Shown in pieces: positions 45,824-58,979 of a stretch of DNA of 64,000 bases. The notes under the pieces are model-generated. The model did not search any database, was not told the origin of the DNA, and saw only the letters and a program-made list of their open reading frames with translations. The DNA is from Cheiracanthium punctorium (taxonomy: Eukaryota; Arthropoda; Arachnida; Araneae; Cheiracanthiidae). Numbering within the stretch: the first letter of the stretch is position 1; every line of letters starts with the position of its first letter. The translations under genes were made by a program, and so were the position numbers. The DNA is taken from positions 310,001-374,000 of the forward strand of contig JAWZYV010012274.1 in NCBI GenBank assembly GCA_038373885.1, in the 5' to 3' direction.

Positions 45824-46744
45824 CAATCCTTTTCAGTCAATTTGTGACCTGCTGTTATTATTATTATATATACAGGATTACTGGTTACGCGACATATTCC
45901 TTTTAAGACGTGATAGGGGAACCAAAATGCTACACTTTTCAACCCCATATATATGACCGAAAATCATCAGTTTTAGAGAAAATTGAATTTTAAACTTTTT
46001 TCTTGAATAATCCAAAATTTGACATTCAAGTGCAAATTTTGAAAAATCTACTTATTAAATGGATTTCATTTTAATTTATTTTCACAGCTGAAACTCTAAT
46101 GAAGCTAATACAATCATGAAACGTAAAAAATGACTTTAAAATTTCCATTACACGTATTTTTTTTTTATTTTTAATTCATGCCATATTCACATGTTTCCTT
46201 TCAAAATATCGTATTTTTAAAAATAAATAACATAGCAGTAAGCGTGCAAATTACTGATAAAATTTCTCCCATTAATCAGCTATCCAAAAATGTATTAATG
46301 TCCATACAAAGGCAAGTAATTCGTTATTTGTATTTTATGTTTTTGGAAAGACAATCGCTTCATGTTGAAGGCGAATTTGAATTGGTTAAGAAAATAATTT
46401 AAAGTTATTAATTATATGTACACCATATACCACTATTAATTATATGTACACCATACACCACCACAAATATGTACACCATATACCGATATTAACAGCACGC
46501 AGCAATTGAAAATACAAATGACATCTTAAATAAACATATTAACGATCTTAATAAATTTTAAGAAATGTACTAGAGTACTAGTAAAGGTACTAGGAGAATA
46601 TTTTGTATTAATCTTGGTGTGATAAGGACATGAAGGTTATTTTGGACTATCCTTGTTAAGATAGCCTATAATAACTCTTTAACTTTCAAGATAAAAGAAG
46701 TGAAACAGCCATTATTAAAAAAAAAAAAATAGTTTCTATCTTAC
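45824..46744 (-). other. FS1-FS2 intron end, no gene seen
   Basis: AT-rich. A short triplication of atatgtacaccata occurs at 46411-46485. Otherwise nothing recognisable. Confidence 0.55.
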
Positions 46745-47072
46745 CGCATCTTCCCTGGAATTTCACAGAAATGTCCGCTTGAAGACGACAAGCAGCACGT
46801 CGCAGTTCACACACATTAGGATAGTCTTCACCGTCTGTTCCACAAACGGGCCGCGAGCCTCTACTGTCTCCGTAGGTGGGACACCGGCCCGGGCACTGGC
46901 ACTGTCCGGCAGCTCCATCGGCTGATGGTCGGCACTCAGCTCCATACTGGCATTCAACCGACAGACAAGGATCAGCTATATCTGCAGGAAATTTGTAGCA
47001 ACCCAAAACCAAGCCTACAAGTAAGCACAAGAAAACTGGCAAAGCTGCCATATCCTCGCTCAAACCGTGCAT
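46745..47072 (-). CDS. AGRN: agrin first exon: signal peptide plus FS1
   Basis: ATG at 47072 (a second in-frame ATG at 47051 has a good GATATGG context). The start region MAALPVFLCLLVGLVLG is a credible signal peptide. It is followed by a ten-cysteine follistatin module: DPCLSVECQYGAEC, GQCQCPGRC, PVCGTDGEDYPNVC, AACRLQ, GRCG. Donor TGCG|GTAAGA, phase 1. No further Kazal or LE exon lies upstream in the window, which supports this as the 5' end. Alternative: a splice acceptor tttcctgcag at 46984-46993 also fits phase 1, in which case the hydrophobic stretch is intron and the true first exon is beyond the window. FS1 itself is certain; the start is less so. No NtA domain is seen. Confidence 0.8.
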
Positions 47073-50000
47073 TCTACTCACTCGTGTAAGCCAATATTTT
47101 GGGGATCGTTTTTGGATGTTCTCTCATGCAATATATTTTCTGCCAATGATTTATAAAAAATAGTGTTTTGTGCATTCAAATAGGTAAAAAACAAAAAAGT
47201 CTTTGAAAAGGAGAGCTAGTACAGCCAACGAATATGATTAGTACCAACATACTATATAAACCGACTGGCTATATTATTGCATTGTTAAAAGAAATAACCG
47301 AATTCTATGTTTATAAAGTTAGAGTACTTTCAGGTTTATTGCATAGTAAAACAGAGATTAACATCTGATATGATTGCATTCCCGAAAAAAAAAAGTATTT
47401 AAACTTAGATTTTAAAATCACGAAACACTATAATAATCTTTCATACGTATGTACAAATGTATGTATAATTTCTACATGACTATATGGGTATGTTAGTATT
47501 TTCGCTATCAGTGTTTATCTCATTAATACAGGTAATAACATAGTTTATGTTTTGTGCGTTTTTTCATAAAGATGCTTGAGAAAAAAAAAAATGTGCTCTA
47601 ATAAATTAAAAGTATGAAATAGCACTTATTGAAATACAGATTATCTATGTCTTCTTTGTAACATAACATATAGTTATTTACGCAGTCTATATCTATAGAA
47701 CGTTCTATTGTATCAAGTTCTAAACATCAAGTAAGATAATTTTTTATACCTAACCATGGATTCCAGAGCGTGCTCTCCCTTCTTTCAGCTATCTGTTCAA
47801 GACACAATTAGCATAAAACGATGTCCTCAACATTATTTTAACTCTGAGCTTGATTCATGGCTGTGATGTATGCACGGAGTCCAGGAAATCAAAACAAAAC
47901 TTTACCTCACTCATCTATAAGTTTTGCCGGAGTGAACTTCAGTTCAATCTAAAGAAAATAGGGAATTCGGAGCAGTTAGACTAGATCCCGATTGCAAAAT
48001 TTATTCATCGTCTGCTCTGGAAGCTTTCAGCGACACTGCTCATTTTTCGATAACGGCAATGGTATTCAATTTTTTTTTTAAATCCCTTTTTTTTACAGGT
48101 AGAAGCAAACTGAACAACCTGCCGTGCATTTTTCCATCGGAATTGAAACGCGCTGGTAGCACAGAGACGCTGGATACCTGCGCATGCTCTTCAGCCGCAG
48201 CGCCCGCGGGTCGATGAATGCAGAGACATCAATGCCGTTCGTCTTTCCCCAGGTTCAATCATGAACTATAGCCCAGCACCATGCACCGGAGCGGAATTCT
48301 AGAGTAGCTAGTGGAAGGAAACATTCTGATCAGATTGTATAACAAGGTTGCGGACTCTTTACAGGTCTGCAGCGCGTGAATTTTTTTTTTTTTTTTCGAT
48401 ACAGTGTATTATTCTCAAGGGGGCTTATGCAGTATTTCTCGTGTAAGATAGATTTTCTCTCATAATTATAGAAACAACAATTTGATTTCTTGGATCTCAT
48501 AACCCGAGAGAAACCTGGGCAGTAATGGTGCACTTCTTATGAAGAGCGGCATACTTTTTTGAGAGGGTGTACGCTTGCTTTTGTACTTTAAATGGTTTTT
48601 GAACAGAAACTCGCTTTTTTTTCCTATAAAAACTACATCAATTCTTCCTGACAATTCAAATATTATTTAACATTTTCTAAAGTATTCAGTTTTTTAATAT
48701 AGTACTTAACCTCCCATTTTTTAATGAAAGATAAATATATATATATATATTTTAATAAATTGTACACCGACAAGAATTTCTTCAAATAAATCTGAGATGA
48801 TTTTTTTTTTAAAGGAAAACAATCAGTTTTAGAGAAAGATGTGTTTATTTATTGGTATTATTGTATATGATATGACTCACACACGCACGCATGCAGCCGT
48901 TAAAATAAGTCATTAAATGGAGGGCCAAAGCCTTTATTATTAATGATTTTGACAATTCAAGTGCAATTTCTGTCAGTACACATTGATGTTATAAGAAATA
49001 AAAGCCATTTGAGCATTAAATACTTTTAATAAGAAAAAATTAGCGTCAAATTTATCTAAAATATTACATAAGCCATAGATGTAATAAGAATTATCTAAAA
49101 AGTACGTAATATATTGTACTTTCAGAGGCGGAGTTTAGCACGGGAACATGAGGCGCTCATCTCGGGCCTCATAAATCTTTCGGGGGGGGGGGGAGTTGGA
49201 TGTGCCCACTGCAAAAATCTATCTTAAAAATCTAGAATTTTTTTTTTACATTCTCAAAAAAAAAAAGTAACGCATTTGCGTTTTCACGTTAATTTTCTGT
49301 ATTTTATGTTATAAAACGGTTACTTGGTAATTTTTTCGAAACGAGATTTAATTGAAACTACGGCGCTCTTTGATGGAAGGACTAACCAGAAATCATTTTG
49401 TGGCTGTATTTTGGATTAAATTTGTAAAGCTGCGTATCTACTTGCACACAGCGTGCAACGGAAAGTTGGTGCATCTCCACTCGAGCCACATAATAAGTAT
49501 CGGAGTAGCAGCTGTCAGCCCGAGTCATAGTTCTCTCAGTTTCTCATTAGACATGGATCTATCTTATCCATCTTGCAACGTACCGAGCTCACGTACAACC
49601 GCTGCGAGCCAAATCACGTCGGTAATAAATGTCCATCCTCAAAGGCGCTTCAGTATGAGTCCTGTGTTTAGTGGAGACGGTTGCACGTATGCTCGGTACG
49701 CTGCAAAGTGGATAAAGATAAATGTACGGCTGATGAGAAACAGAGAGAATCGTGGCTCCGGTTGGGGCTTGCTGCCTCGATGCTCTATTATGCGGCTCGA
49801 GTATGAACTTTCCGCAGCACGCTGTGGACGAAGCAGCTCAAGTGGATAGGCAGCTTTACCGACGTGATTTGGCTCGCTGCGCAGTAGAGTATTTGTATTG
49901 GTTATAAGCGTGTTTCCACCTTTTTGGGACATCCTGTATAACGGACTAGTAGAATACAGAATACAGAATTCGTTGATCCGTCGGACGAGTAACGTTTTAT

Positions 50001-52283
50001 TTTACATTTTCCTCTTGCAAACTTTCCTCATTTAGTTCCACAATACATCCCCTCTAATTTTACCAATACATGCCATATAATTTGATGTTTTTATAATAAG
50101 TTTTCACATTTTTTAAATTCGGCTCATAACGGAAATCAATATATATTGCTCATCTAATTTCTTTTGCTTTGCAATTTTTTAAAATTATGTACACGGTCCA
50201 GTGATACATCTTACGGACCAGGGAAGACATGGTGTCACTGGTCCTTTGGACCACTGACTAAATAGTCTAATTTCTACCCCTGCGAAAGAGGATAAACTTT
50301 AAACGTACTGTACTAACAAAAGAGTGGGCATGGCCGTATAAATTGACAAGACTGGTGTTCCATGAATATTTAACTTTGGCATTCGCTAATTATTTTTCAA
50401 ATTGTACTGCTTTCTGAGAATCGACTTTGGCCGTCTAAATTTGGTAAATACCTTATTGTGGGCCGCCTCGTTTGGTTCAAGTCGCGGCAAGCCTCATCTC
50501 GATCTTTACCTGTTCTGCCGCGGATCGAGGCAGCTGCTGGCCTCGCGGTTGCCTCTAGTGGATATGCACCTTAAGGGGAACCTTTAAGGATACGCACCTT
50601 AAGGGGAACCCGGGGAAGGGGACGTCATTTTACAATTTTGTCCGTCTCTGAGGGCAAATCCAGTTTTGGCCGCGTGATAGTGGACAAAACAACCAATAAA
50701 ATCGAAACCGCAGTATTTGGCATTTTTCATAGCATTATATACATTAATTGTCCATATTATTTCCATTTTATTTGATACTATTAATTTTTTTCAAAATAAA
50801 GGTCACTTGGGTCCCCATTGGATAACATTAGATTTGGCGGTTTCTTTCCAAATACTGGCGATATTACTAAGCTGGGTTCAGTTTTAAAAACTTATTAATG
50901 GCGAAAAATTTGGCGATATTTCGTCAAAAGTCGCGAAGTAATGTTTGTTTTTCCGTATAGCTACATGTAGCACAATCGATTGACGGGTAAGGTAAGGAAT
51001 ATTCTGTTAATCGAATAGTCGAGACATTACGAAAAAGTCGCTGAAAAGTATAAATACGAGAGCAAGTCATCTCAGTCAGTCATTGGTGAGTTACTTCTTC
51101 CAGAGAACACGTTACTGCGAGACCAATGGGGATTCGTGTTGTGCTATGAGAAGCGTTGTATTTTTGACCGTTTTGAGAGACTGTTCTTTTGGAAAATCAT
51201 ACAAATTTTGAACACCTTTTTAAAGAATTCAAGTATTTTGTGTCATATTATCCAAACTAAGTGAAATGTATTCAAATACATAGTGTGTTATACAAAGAAA
51301 ACATTTATGCAAATTCTGATTGCCCTTTTGGATAGCGTGACGCAAAAGATAAATTAAGTTATTGAAATAAATTCATTTGAATACATAATATAGGCTCAGT
51401 GAAAGTGTGATATATTTGATAGTGTATTTCATAATTAAAAGCATTGCTTGAATGTGTAAATCTTCTTTAGAAAATAAAACAAGAGTAATTGCAGTAGAAT
51501 TTAAAAACAAATCTTATAAAGTCACACCAGGGCGTCACTCAAAATTTGATATCATTATTTTTAAGACCCATATATAAAAGTCATAGCTAGAAAGTAAAAT
51601 GCTGCGTCACAAACTTTTAACCCTTTAAGGGTTTTTGTATGGGGATGTATTCTACAAGAGGAGACACTATGTGTCAACTGACCGCGGTGCCTCCTGAACA
51701 TGTAAACCATATCTAGGGTAAAGCCACCAGTTATTGACACTTTAAGGAAATTTTCGAGTTATTTTCTTAATAACTTTTTTATTTCTAAAGCAATAGCAAT
51801 ATTTATGTTTCAAAGTTTTCTTTATGTCCAAGATCTGCACTGTAGATTCTATTCATTACTTTAGTCAAATTAATAAAAATTTCTGTTTTATGAGCAGAAA
51901 CTCAGCAGCAATTCCCCCTCCATATTATTGACATGAATGAACCAATTATTGACATGGATATTCACTTATTGGCAGTTAAAATAAATAAATAAATAAATAA
52001 AATAAAGATACTGACACTAGTAAAATTTTGAACAATTTTATTTTGAACAAAATAAGTCAATTTAACAAAAAATAAATAAATAAAATAAAAGTTTCAAGAT
52101 AGGTTGATAAGTATTTTTAACTAAAATATCACCGTTTCCATCTGACTGATCTTCTAGTTTGGTTCCCACTCTTCTTGTTTTTCGTCATCGCTTGAGATTT
52201 CATGTGCCTTTTTCCTTGATTTCTTGGCTCTAGTATTTTTCTACTTTGACTGCATCATTGCTTTTTTCTTTTGTCCCTCTACT
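47073..52283. other. agrin 5' flank / intergenic, no gene seen
   Basis: AT-rich with scattered transposon debris. A GC-richer, vaguely tRNA-like patch lies at 48150-48230. A G-run MITE end is near 49132-49195. A mariner-type end (cacctttttgggacatcctg) is at 49917-49936. ggatatgcaccttaagggga is nearly duplicated at 50559-50605. A TATA-Inr pair lies at 51049. The frame at 49352-49849 has no family motif and runs against an overlapping frame on the other strand. Confidence 0.5.
51049..51078 (+). promoter_or_regulatory. TATA plus initiator pair
   Basis: TATAAATA at 51049-51056 and TCAGTC at 51072-51077, spacing typical of an arthropod core promoter. No open frame follows within 1 kb that I can assign; it may belong to a lost transposon or LTR. 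Confidence 0.3.
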
Positions 52284-54940
52284 CAGGGCTGGATTAAGCC
52301 AAATAGCAGTCCCTAGGCTAAGGAAGTCCTGAGTGTCCCCCTCCATCTTTTATAAAAGTTGTCTATTGATATGCTAATTACTATTTTTTGTGAAATAATG
52401 GAATAATTTTTTAATTACTATCTTGCATACATTAGGCGGAGATGCACAATGAAGGTCATTTAAAAAACTGATAAATTTAAATTATGTAATCTTACTAATA
52501 TAAATACGCATAAAAATATTTGAAGTTATCTCGATCATGAAAACATACACTGAATTTCTCAGCATCAGATTTATTTACCATTTACTTCTAGAAAGAGTGG
52601 GAACAACTAAACTATTCTAAATAACTTATAGTCTGATTTCTAAAACATCAATTATAAATTAGTTGAGCAATAATTGTGAAAGATTACTTAATTTTTCTCA
52701 AACCATGCTCGAAAATATTACAAATACTTCATTATTAAAAAATATTTAAAAAGCTAGTGTTACGAACAAAATATAATTAAAAACTGTGTTAAATAAAAAT
52801 AGATCTGTACACATCGTAATTCACTGAAGTTAAGAATATTTTTAATTATTTATATTTTAATATTTCAATATCTTCTATGATGATCATTAGATCGAAGATG
52901 AATATAACATTTGCAATCTCACATTGATATCTGATTATTAGTTTTTTCGGTGTACACCCTATCTCTCGTAGAAGTTTGTCGATATGATACTGAAACTTCT
53001 ACATGGGAAGAATAATTTATACAGCATCACTCATTGTAAGGAAATATTTTAAAACTTAATAATCATCAGGATTTTAAACATTCATTTTTCTCAATTACTT
53101 CCGATTTTGTTTTGTGATGCAACTTTATTTACATCATAAGACAATATGCTAAAACTCTAAGGAGAGTCAAGAGCCCTACCTTGACCTCCCCCCCCTTATG
53201 GGCGCTCATGGCTCTAGCACTCCACCTGGTATCACAAACCCTTTTTAAATCTCTCTTCAAGTCATTTTGACATCGCCGCCCAAAGGCAATTTGAGCCAGA
53301 GAAGAAGATGTATAGTGTCTGAAAAAATCCAAAGAAAGCTGTTGCACCTTTGCAACTTTCCACAGCATAGACACCCACTAAATTCAAAGAGTGTGCTGTG
53401 CAAGAGGATTTATTTTGCAAATATGTGACTGAAGGCTATTGTAGCCCCCTGACATGTTTGCTACATTGTCATCTGACCATCAGATTGTCCTCTTATATAT
53501 TTTATATCAGTATCATATTTTTCTGAGAAAGCTAATACAGTACTAGCAAGCGCTTTTCCAGCATGATTCCCTACAGCTATAAACGAAAGGAAACGTTCAG
53601 CAACTTCATCTGACGCATTAACGTATCTGAACACTAATATCAGAGGGTCAGAGTGGGACACATCCGGTGTTCATTCGCCCATTCATAACCCATTTGTGCC
53701 CAGATATTTTTGCGACTTTCTTCGATTTTTGCTAATACCAGCAATAATAGATCAATTTCTGATTTCAGCTCCTTGAATAAGGGATAATTTCTTTTAAAAT
53801 CGCTATATATAAAAATTGAAAGATCAACATCCTACTGGGTCATGTTAAAATATTTTGTGCAGTTGAGATTCAATACTCGAGAATAAAGGCTAGGGAAAAT
53901 AAATAACGTTTTCGACTAATAGCGAAAATGCCATCCCACAAAAGGAACACTAGGCATAAATGGGTTAATGAAAAGTATAGCTTTCTTGATTTGCCCTACA
54001 ACGATACTCAGTATTCTCCCCTCCCCCTTCCACCCTTATTTCTATCAATTCATCACAAATTGTTCATGACAAATAGGACGTTTTTTCTCGAGATGGATTT
54101 CCATATTTCGCTAAATGAGAGCTTAGCAAAGGGTCGTACTCTGCGATTAGCTCTAAAATTCTCATTATGCTGAGAATTATGAAACAACTGAAAACTCGGA
54201 GATTCTGCCAACCCTAATACCTCGTTTACATTCAATTACACTTCCGCGGCAGTGAGCAGGAGAAGGGGAAGAAAAGAGAGTCTAAACACCCATATCTCAT
54301 TGCTCCTCGTCTTGCCCCTGTCCACTTCCCACGCTCCCCCCGGAAGGGATTTTCGAGGGCACGACAAGTGACCGCGCAATTTGCGTGTGCGTAGGTGAGA
54401 GATAAGGGCAGTAAAGCTGAATGTAAACCCTCACTGCCATTTGGAGAAACTGTAAAAGCATTTTCTGGTCAGGGAGAAAGATAGCACGAGTTGCTGTATG
54501 TAAATGGGGTACAATAGAGACACCTCCAACTTTCCCTCTATGAGTTTTCTCCTAACCACTTCCAACATAGATTTTCTCTTCCTCGGATCCATTCCTTGAA
54601 ATCTGTTCTCTTGTATATGCATAGGTCCACTTCTTCCACCTTATCTTTTCCCTCTCACATCTTCCGGTCAGCAAGAGAAAAAATCTGGAAGGGCTCACCC
54701 TGACCTCTGCTCCGGGATGGGGAGGCTCATTTCGTTTTCCAGAGGAAATCTTCGCAAATGGCTACAGATATTGCCTGTTTATCAGTCATTAATGAAAAAT
54801 CGTTTTATATGAACTGAAAATAAATTCAAAAGTTCGACTATGTTTAAAAAATATTCAATTCATTATTGCGGGGCCCCTCAAATGGTAGGTTCCTGTAGGC
54901 TGCAGCCTACTTACTCAGCCGAATGGATAATCCGGCCCTG
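52284..54940 (-). mobile_element. hAT element, 2.66 kb, TSD cctctact
   Basis: Left cagggctggattaagcc, right complement of cagggccggattatcca. Exact 8-bp duplication cctctact at 52276-52283 and 54941-54948. Contains transposase scraps on the minus strand. Confidence 0.93.
53129..53661 (-). pseudogene. hAT transposase relic (DUF4371 type)
   Basis: In protein order: MSHSDPLILVFRYVN, VAERFLSFI, DIKYIRGQSDGQMTM (the GQxYDxAxNM region, damaged), a shifted-frame piece around 53375-53460, then MLWKVAKVQQLSLDF and KRVCDTRWSARAMS (family motif CxTRWxxR). At least two frame breaks. The hATC end is not recognised. Matches the ZMYM/DUF4371-type hAT group; the flanking terminal repeats confirm a transposon. 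Confidence 0.85.
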
Positions 54941-54948
54941 CCTCTACT

Positions 54949-57066
54949 ATTCTCTGTGATTTAATCTGTTGTTTATTCAGCTCTAATATTCGTGATTTTC
55001 TGTTGTCTTGTTCTGTTTTCTTATATTTATCTTCTTCTTTGGGTAATTTTTATAATCCGCTGAAGACACTACACTAGTCATTATGCTGAGTATTTTTCAT
55101 GTCTTTTATATCTATCAGTGGATTTGGTTCAGATAGAGCTAATTTGGAATTGTTAACAGGAAGGACCTAGGATGCTCAGGACATGATATGACAGAGATAC
55201 TGGTTTCTCCAGAGTATTGGTATAAATGTTTTCAGTTGTATAGACACATATCAATAGATATCGTTCCGCTCGTGATACGTTGTGAGCATTGATAAACTCT
55301 TATTTACTGAATTATTCTTCGGAAGTTTCCAAAGTGTCTTTATTAATTGCCGCCATGAAACATCTTCTCACATTTTCTAAACCATGAAAGGAGATAAATC
55401 TTCAATATGTAGTGTTCCTGATTAAAATTTAAAAAATGTTTACATGTGAAACATTGTAATTTTATTTTAAAGTTGCTGCTCATAAAGTAGCAATTCGTTA
55501 CTTCGAGTCTGAGTGATGGAGGTGGGGGGCGATAATGTTTCCTATCATGCGCGGCGACAACGGATTTTCTAAAGAGGCAAGAAGCCTTAATATTTATTGT
55601 TGTGTAATATACGTAGTTACATAATTATAAAACAACTCCCGACACATCAAAGATAGTAAAGAATTTGACCCTCTTGCACAAATTTTTAATTTCCCAATCG
55701 ATGAATTCAAAATAGTCAACACCGCGCATTGTCTCACTGTCGATTGGGCTTTTGCTGAGCGCTTAGTACTGTGAAATGTGAAAATGAACCTCCCAGGGGG
55801 GGGAGGGGCGTGAAGTCGACGAAAGGTGCATTCTCGCAGTCGTCGACGATTTCATTTTTGTGGAGCGGCTACAAAACAGACACAAATTTTGTATTGACAG
55901 TTCCTAACCCTTTCTCCGCCTAAAATTGTTCTATAGCAGAGCTGTCATCAATTTGGCTCCAATGCTGACTGGAAATTCGGTATTTTCAAGTAGTATTTCC
56001 CCGACTTTCCCGCCATGCGAAATATTCAGGTACATTTCTCGACTGCTGGACACACTGTCGATGAATCAAATTTTTCCTATTCCTTTTAGTACATCGACAG
56101 GCAGGAAGGGAGGGGGGGGGTTACCCCACACATCCGGAACCAACTCCCCCTTGAGAGGAAAGCCGCGGCGCTTACTTGTGACGTCACACCGAGTAGGTAA
56201 AGCAAAGCGTTTCTCCTCTCTCCCGCGAAACCCAATGGAAACGCTTTGCTTTACCTACTCGGTGTGACGTCACAAGTAAGCGCCGCGGCTTTCCTCTCTA
56301 GGGGGCGTTGCTGGAACTGCCCTTGTCTTGAACTTTCCGTGCAGCCAGCCTTAAGTTAGGATGAATGCGTTTTGAAAATCTGAAAAAATAAACAACAACC
56401 AAGTGGTGTTCATTAATTACTTACAACATTTATAAAACATCGTAAAGCGTCATTTACAGTAGGAAATAATTTATTGTTATGACTACTCTTTTGAGTGACA
56501 GATAGTTTCTCTAATGAGATATTTTACTACCTGAAGCTAATGCGAACGGTTTTAACCCTCTCCTCAGGTCGGGAGGGAGAAGAGCGCACACCATTGATAC
56601 GAGAATAAACAAATCAACTTCCTTTCTCACAGGAAATCAAAATACGAATTAATGATGTAAAGAAATGATACATAAAATAATTTCTCTCAATAAACTTAAT
56701 GCAAAAAAATTAGAAACTAAGAATTTGAATGAAATGGAAAAAGCGTGATTGAGTCGCTAATCGTGACCTAGTGCTTCATTTCTTGACTTTTCTGTGACCT
56801 TTGCAGGATGGTAGACACCCTGTACAGTACTACAGTACACGAACAAGGACTACAAAACTCCCTGAAGGAGTATGGTAGGTCAGTTTATTCAAATTGATTT
56901 TGCTACAAAAACCCAAGCAAATACTATGTTTTTGTACTTATGTTACAACACTTCTCTATCATTGCACACCCATTACGTGTTTCATACAGTACAGTCCATC
57001 TTGAGAATTGAAAATGCCTGTACAACACCCAGCAACAAGGTCTCAATACATATATATATACATATA
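54949..57066. other. intergenic stretch with palindrome
   Basis: No gene recognised. Holds the long perfect inverted repeat at 56146-56305 and a C-rich MITE-like patch near 55790-55860. The frame at 55926-56267 overlaps the palindrome and is not conserved in character. Confidence 0.5.
56146..56305. repeat. 61-bp perfect inverted repeat with 24-bp spacer
   Basis: 56153-56213 is the exact reverse complement of 56238-56298. The stem extends outward to 56146/56305 with one mismatch. Each arm holds a CRE-type palindrome TGACGTCA (56179-56186, 56265-56272) and GC-rich gccgcggcgc. In an otherwise AT-rich region a perfect 61-bp match implies a recent origin or gene-conversion upkeep. No transposase or target duplication found. 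Confidence 0.92.
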
Positions 57067-58368
57067 CAAGGTGTATCTATTAAATTCCAGGACTGTACGT
57101 GCAGTTAATGAATGAAAATGTGAAGCAATGCATCATCATGCGGATTTGGTAGCGTGACCAATGAGCTGCGAAGGTGGAACAAATGCGCAGTGATTGGGTC
57201 AGCATTTCCAGTTGGAAGAAGGTAAATGCACGTGATTCATTAGAGTGCGTGTCACGGTCGGTGATGGAGCAAAGAGTGAATATCAAGTTTAGTTACAAAA
57301 CTGGGAAAACACCCAGTGAAATCTACAGGTTACTGAAAATTGCATATGGAGATGCTGCTATGTCCCGCTCCTGTACTTTCGAATGGTATGCACGCTTTTG
57401 CGATGGCAGGGAAAGCAAGGAAGATGACCAGCGCAGTGGGTGACCCATCACAAAACAAACAGAAAATGGGTCGCAAAAGTCCACGCTTTGGTGACTGCAG
57501 ATCGCCGAAAGACCCTTAGGATGCTTGTGTACAAGTTAAATTTAGGCAAGGACACATTGCACAAGATTTTAAGGGAAAATTTGGGAAAAAGAAAGATTTG
57601 TTTAAAGTTTGTGCCGCATTTTTTGACAGACGATTAGAAGCAAAGGAGAATGAAAGCTTGTGGGGACTTAATCAGCATAGCTGACTGAGATCCACTGTTT
57701 CTGCAATTGATCGTGACAGGTGATGAATCTTGTTGCTACCAGTACAATCCCAAAACAAAACGACAGAATGCCAAATGGAGATTACCATCTTCTCCAAGAC
57801 AGAAAAAATTCCGTTTCCAGTTGAAAAGTGAAAATTATGTTGATCTCATTCCTTGATGCACATGGACTGATCCGTCACGAGTTCCTGCCACCTAATCAAA
57901 CTGTCAACAAAGAGTACTATGAAGCTGTTTTGCACCGGTTAGTTAAACAAGTACATCGTGTGCGACCGAATATGGATAAAGGCAGCTGGTTCCTACTGCA
58001 TGACAGCGCGAGGCCAGACTGCGCTATCAATGTGAATCGCTTTATGACAAAACATGACATCATAGAGGTTAATCATCCTCCGTATTCTCCTACTTTGTCA
58101 CCTCCTGACTTTTACTTGTCCTCAAAACTTAAAGACTGCTCTGAAAGGGCATGGATTTCAGGATGTAGAGGACAAAGTAAAACGTAACCACTCAACTTCG
58201 AAGCATATCTTCAGAGGACTATGAATCGTATTTCCAGAATTTTTACTGCCGTGCACAAAAGTGTGTTAGTGCTGGAGGTGATTATTTTGGGGACTATTAA
58301 ACGTTTGTTTGTTTTTTATTATTCATTCCATTGTATTAGCCCCAGTCCTGGAATTTAATAGACACACC
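57067..58368 (+). mobile_element. mariner element, 1.3 kb, TSD TA
   Basis: Left gtgtatctattaaattccag and right complement of gtgtgtctattaaattccag are inverted repeats, with TA on both sides. Contains a decayed mariner transposase on the plus strand. Confidence 0.92.
57264..58300 (+). pseudogene. mariner transposase, broken
   Basis: Start MEQRVNIKFSYKTGKTPSEI, then CTFEWYARFCDGRESKEDDQ (N-terminal helix-turn-helix region of the SETMAR/mariner type), VTADRRKTL, TGDESCCYQYNPKT (first Asp), WFLLHDSARPDCA (second Asp) and HPPYSPTLSPPDFYLSSKLK (third Asp; DD34D layout). The C-terminal part reads in a third frame. Frame breaks near 57441, 57637 and 57825, plus a final one near 58160. Confidence 0.93.
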
Positions 58369-58979
58369 TATATACAGGGTGTCCAGTGCTAACACTGTCC
58401 AATGGCTATTTCCTAAACCGTTAGTCAGAAGACACATAGTTCCAATTGCAAAAATGCTTTAAATTGTATAATCTATTATATGAGAAACAATTGACGTCAA
58501 TAAATCAAATCTCTTAAAAATTTAAATTTTTACACGGTCCCCCGGTCCTATCAATTATATTTAGAAAAATTTTCTTTATCCAATTTCATGCACACACACA
58601 CAAAAAAAAAAAAAATCGTCCTTCTATGACCAAAATTCGCAAAGTTACAGCTACTTAAAGTTAGAGCACTTTTCGAGCTGCGAAATAGGGGTTGTATACA
58701 AAATGAATTTGAGAAAAATTAATGTACATGGTTTTGAGCCTTGTAATATTTATAACCAATTCCATTAAGTATTTTATGATTATAGATTGCAATAAAGGAG
58801 ATTAACATTTAACTATGTCTATCCAATAAATTAACATAAAAATATAGCCTATACTGAAAATAGTTTTTTTAAACGAACTTGTGTCAAATAGCATAAAATA
58901 AAAAAAACAAGGGAATTACTTTTCAATAAACATTAAATCAGAATATCAAACATTTTAAAATACCAATACATGCAATTTT

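Noticed and set aside
48145..48235. tRNA-like GC-rich sequence upstream of agrin
   Set aside because: It has a weak B-box-like gcgggtcgatg, but I cannot fold a cloverleaf or find duplications; left as unassigned.
49352..49849. 165-codon plus-strand frame
   Set aside because: No recognisable domain. It ends next to a mariner-type terminus and overlaps an equally long frame on the minus strand.
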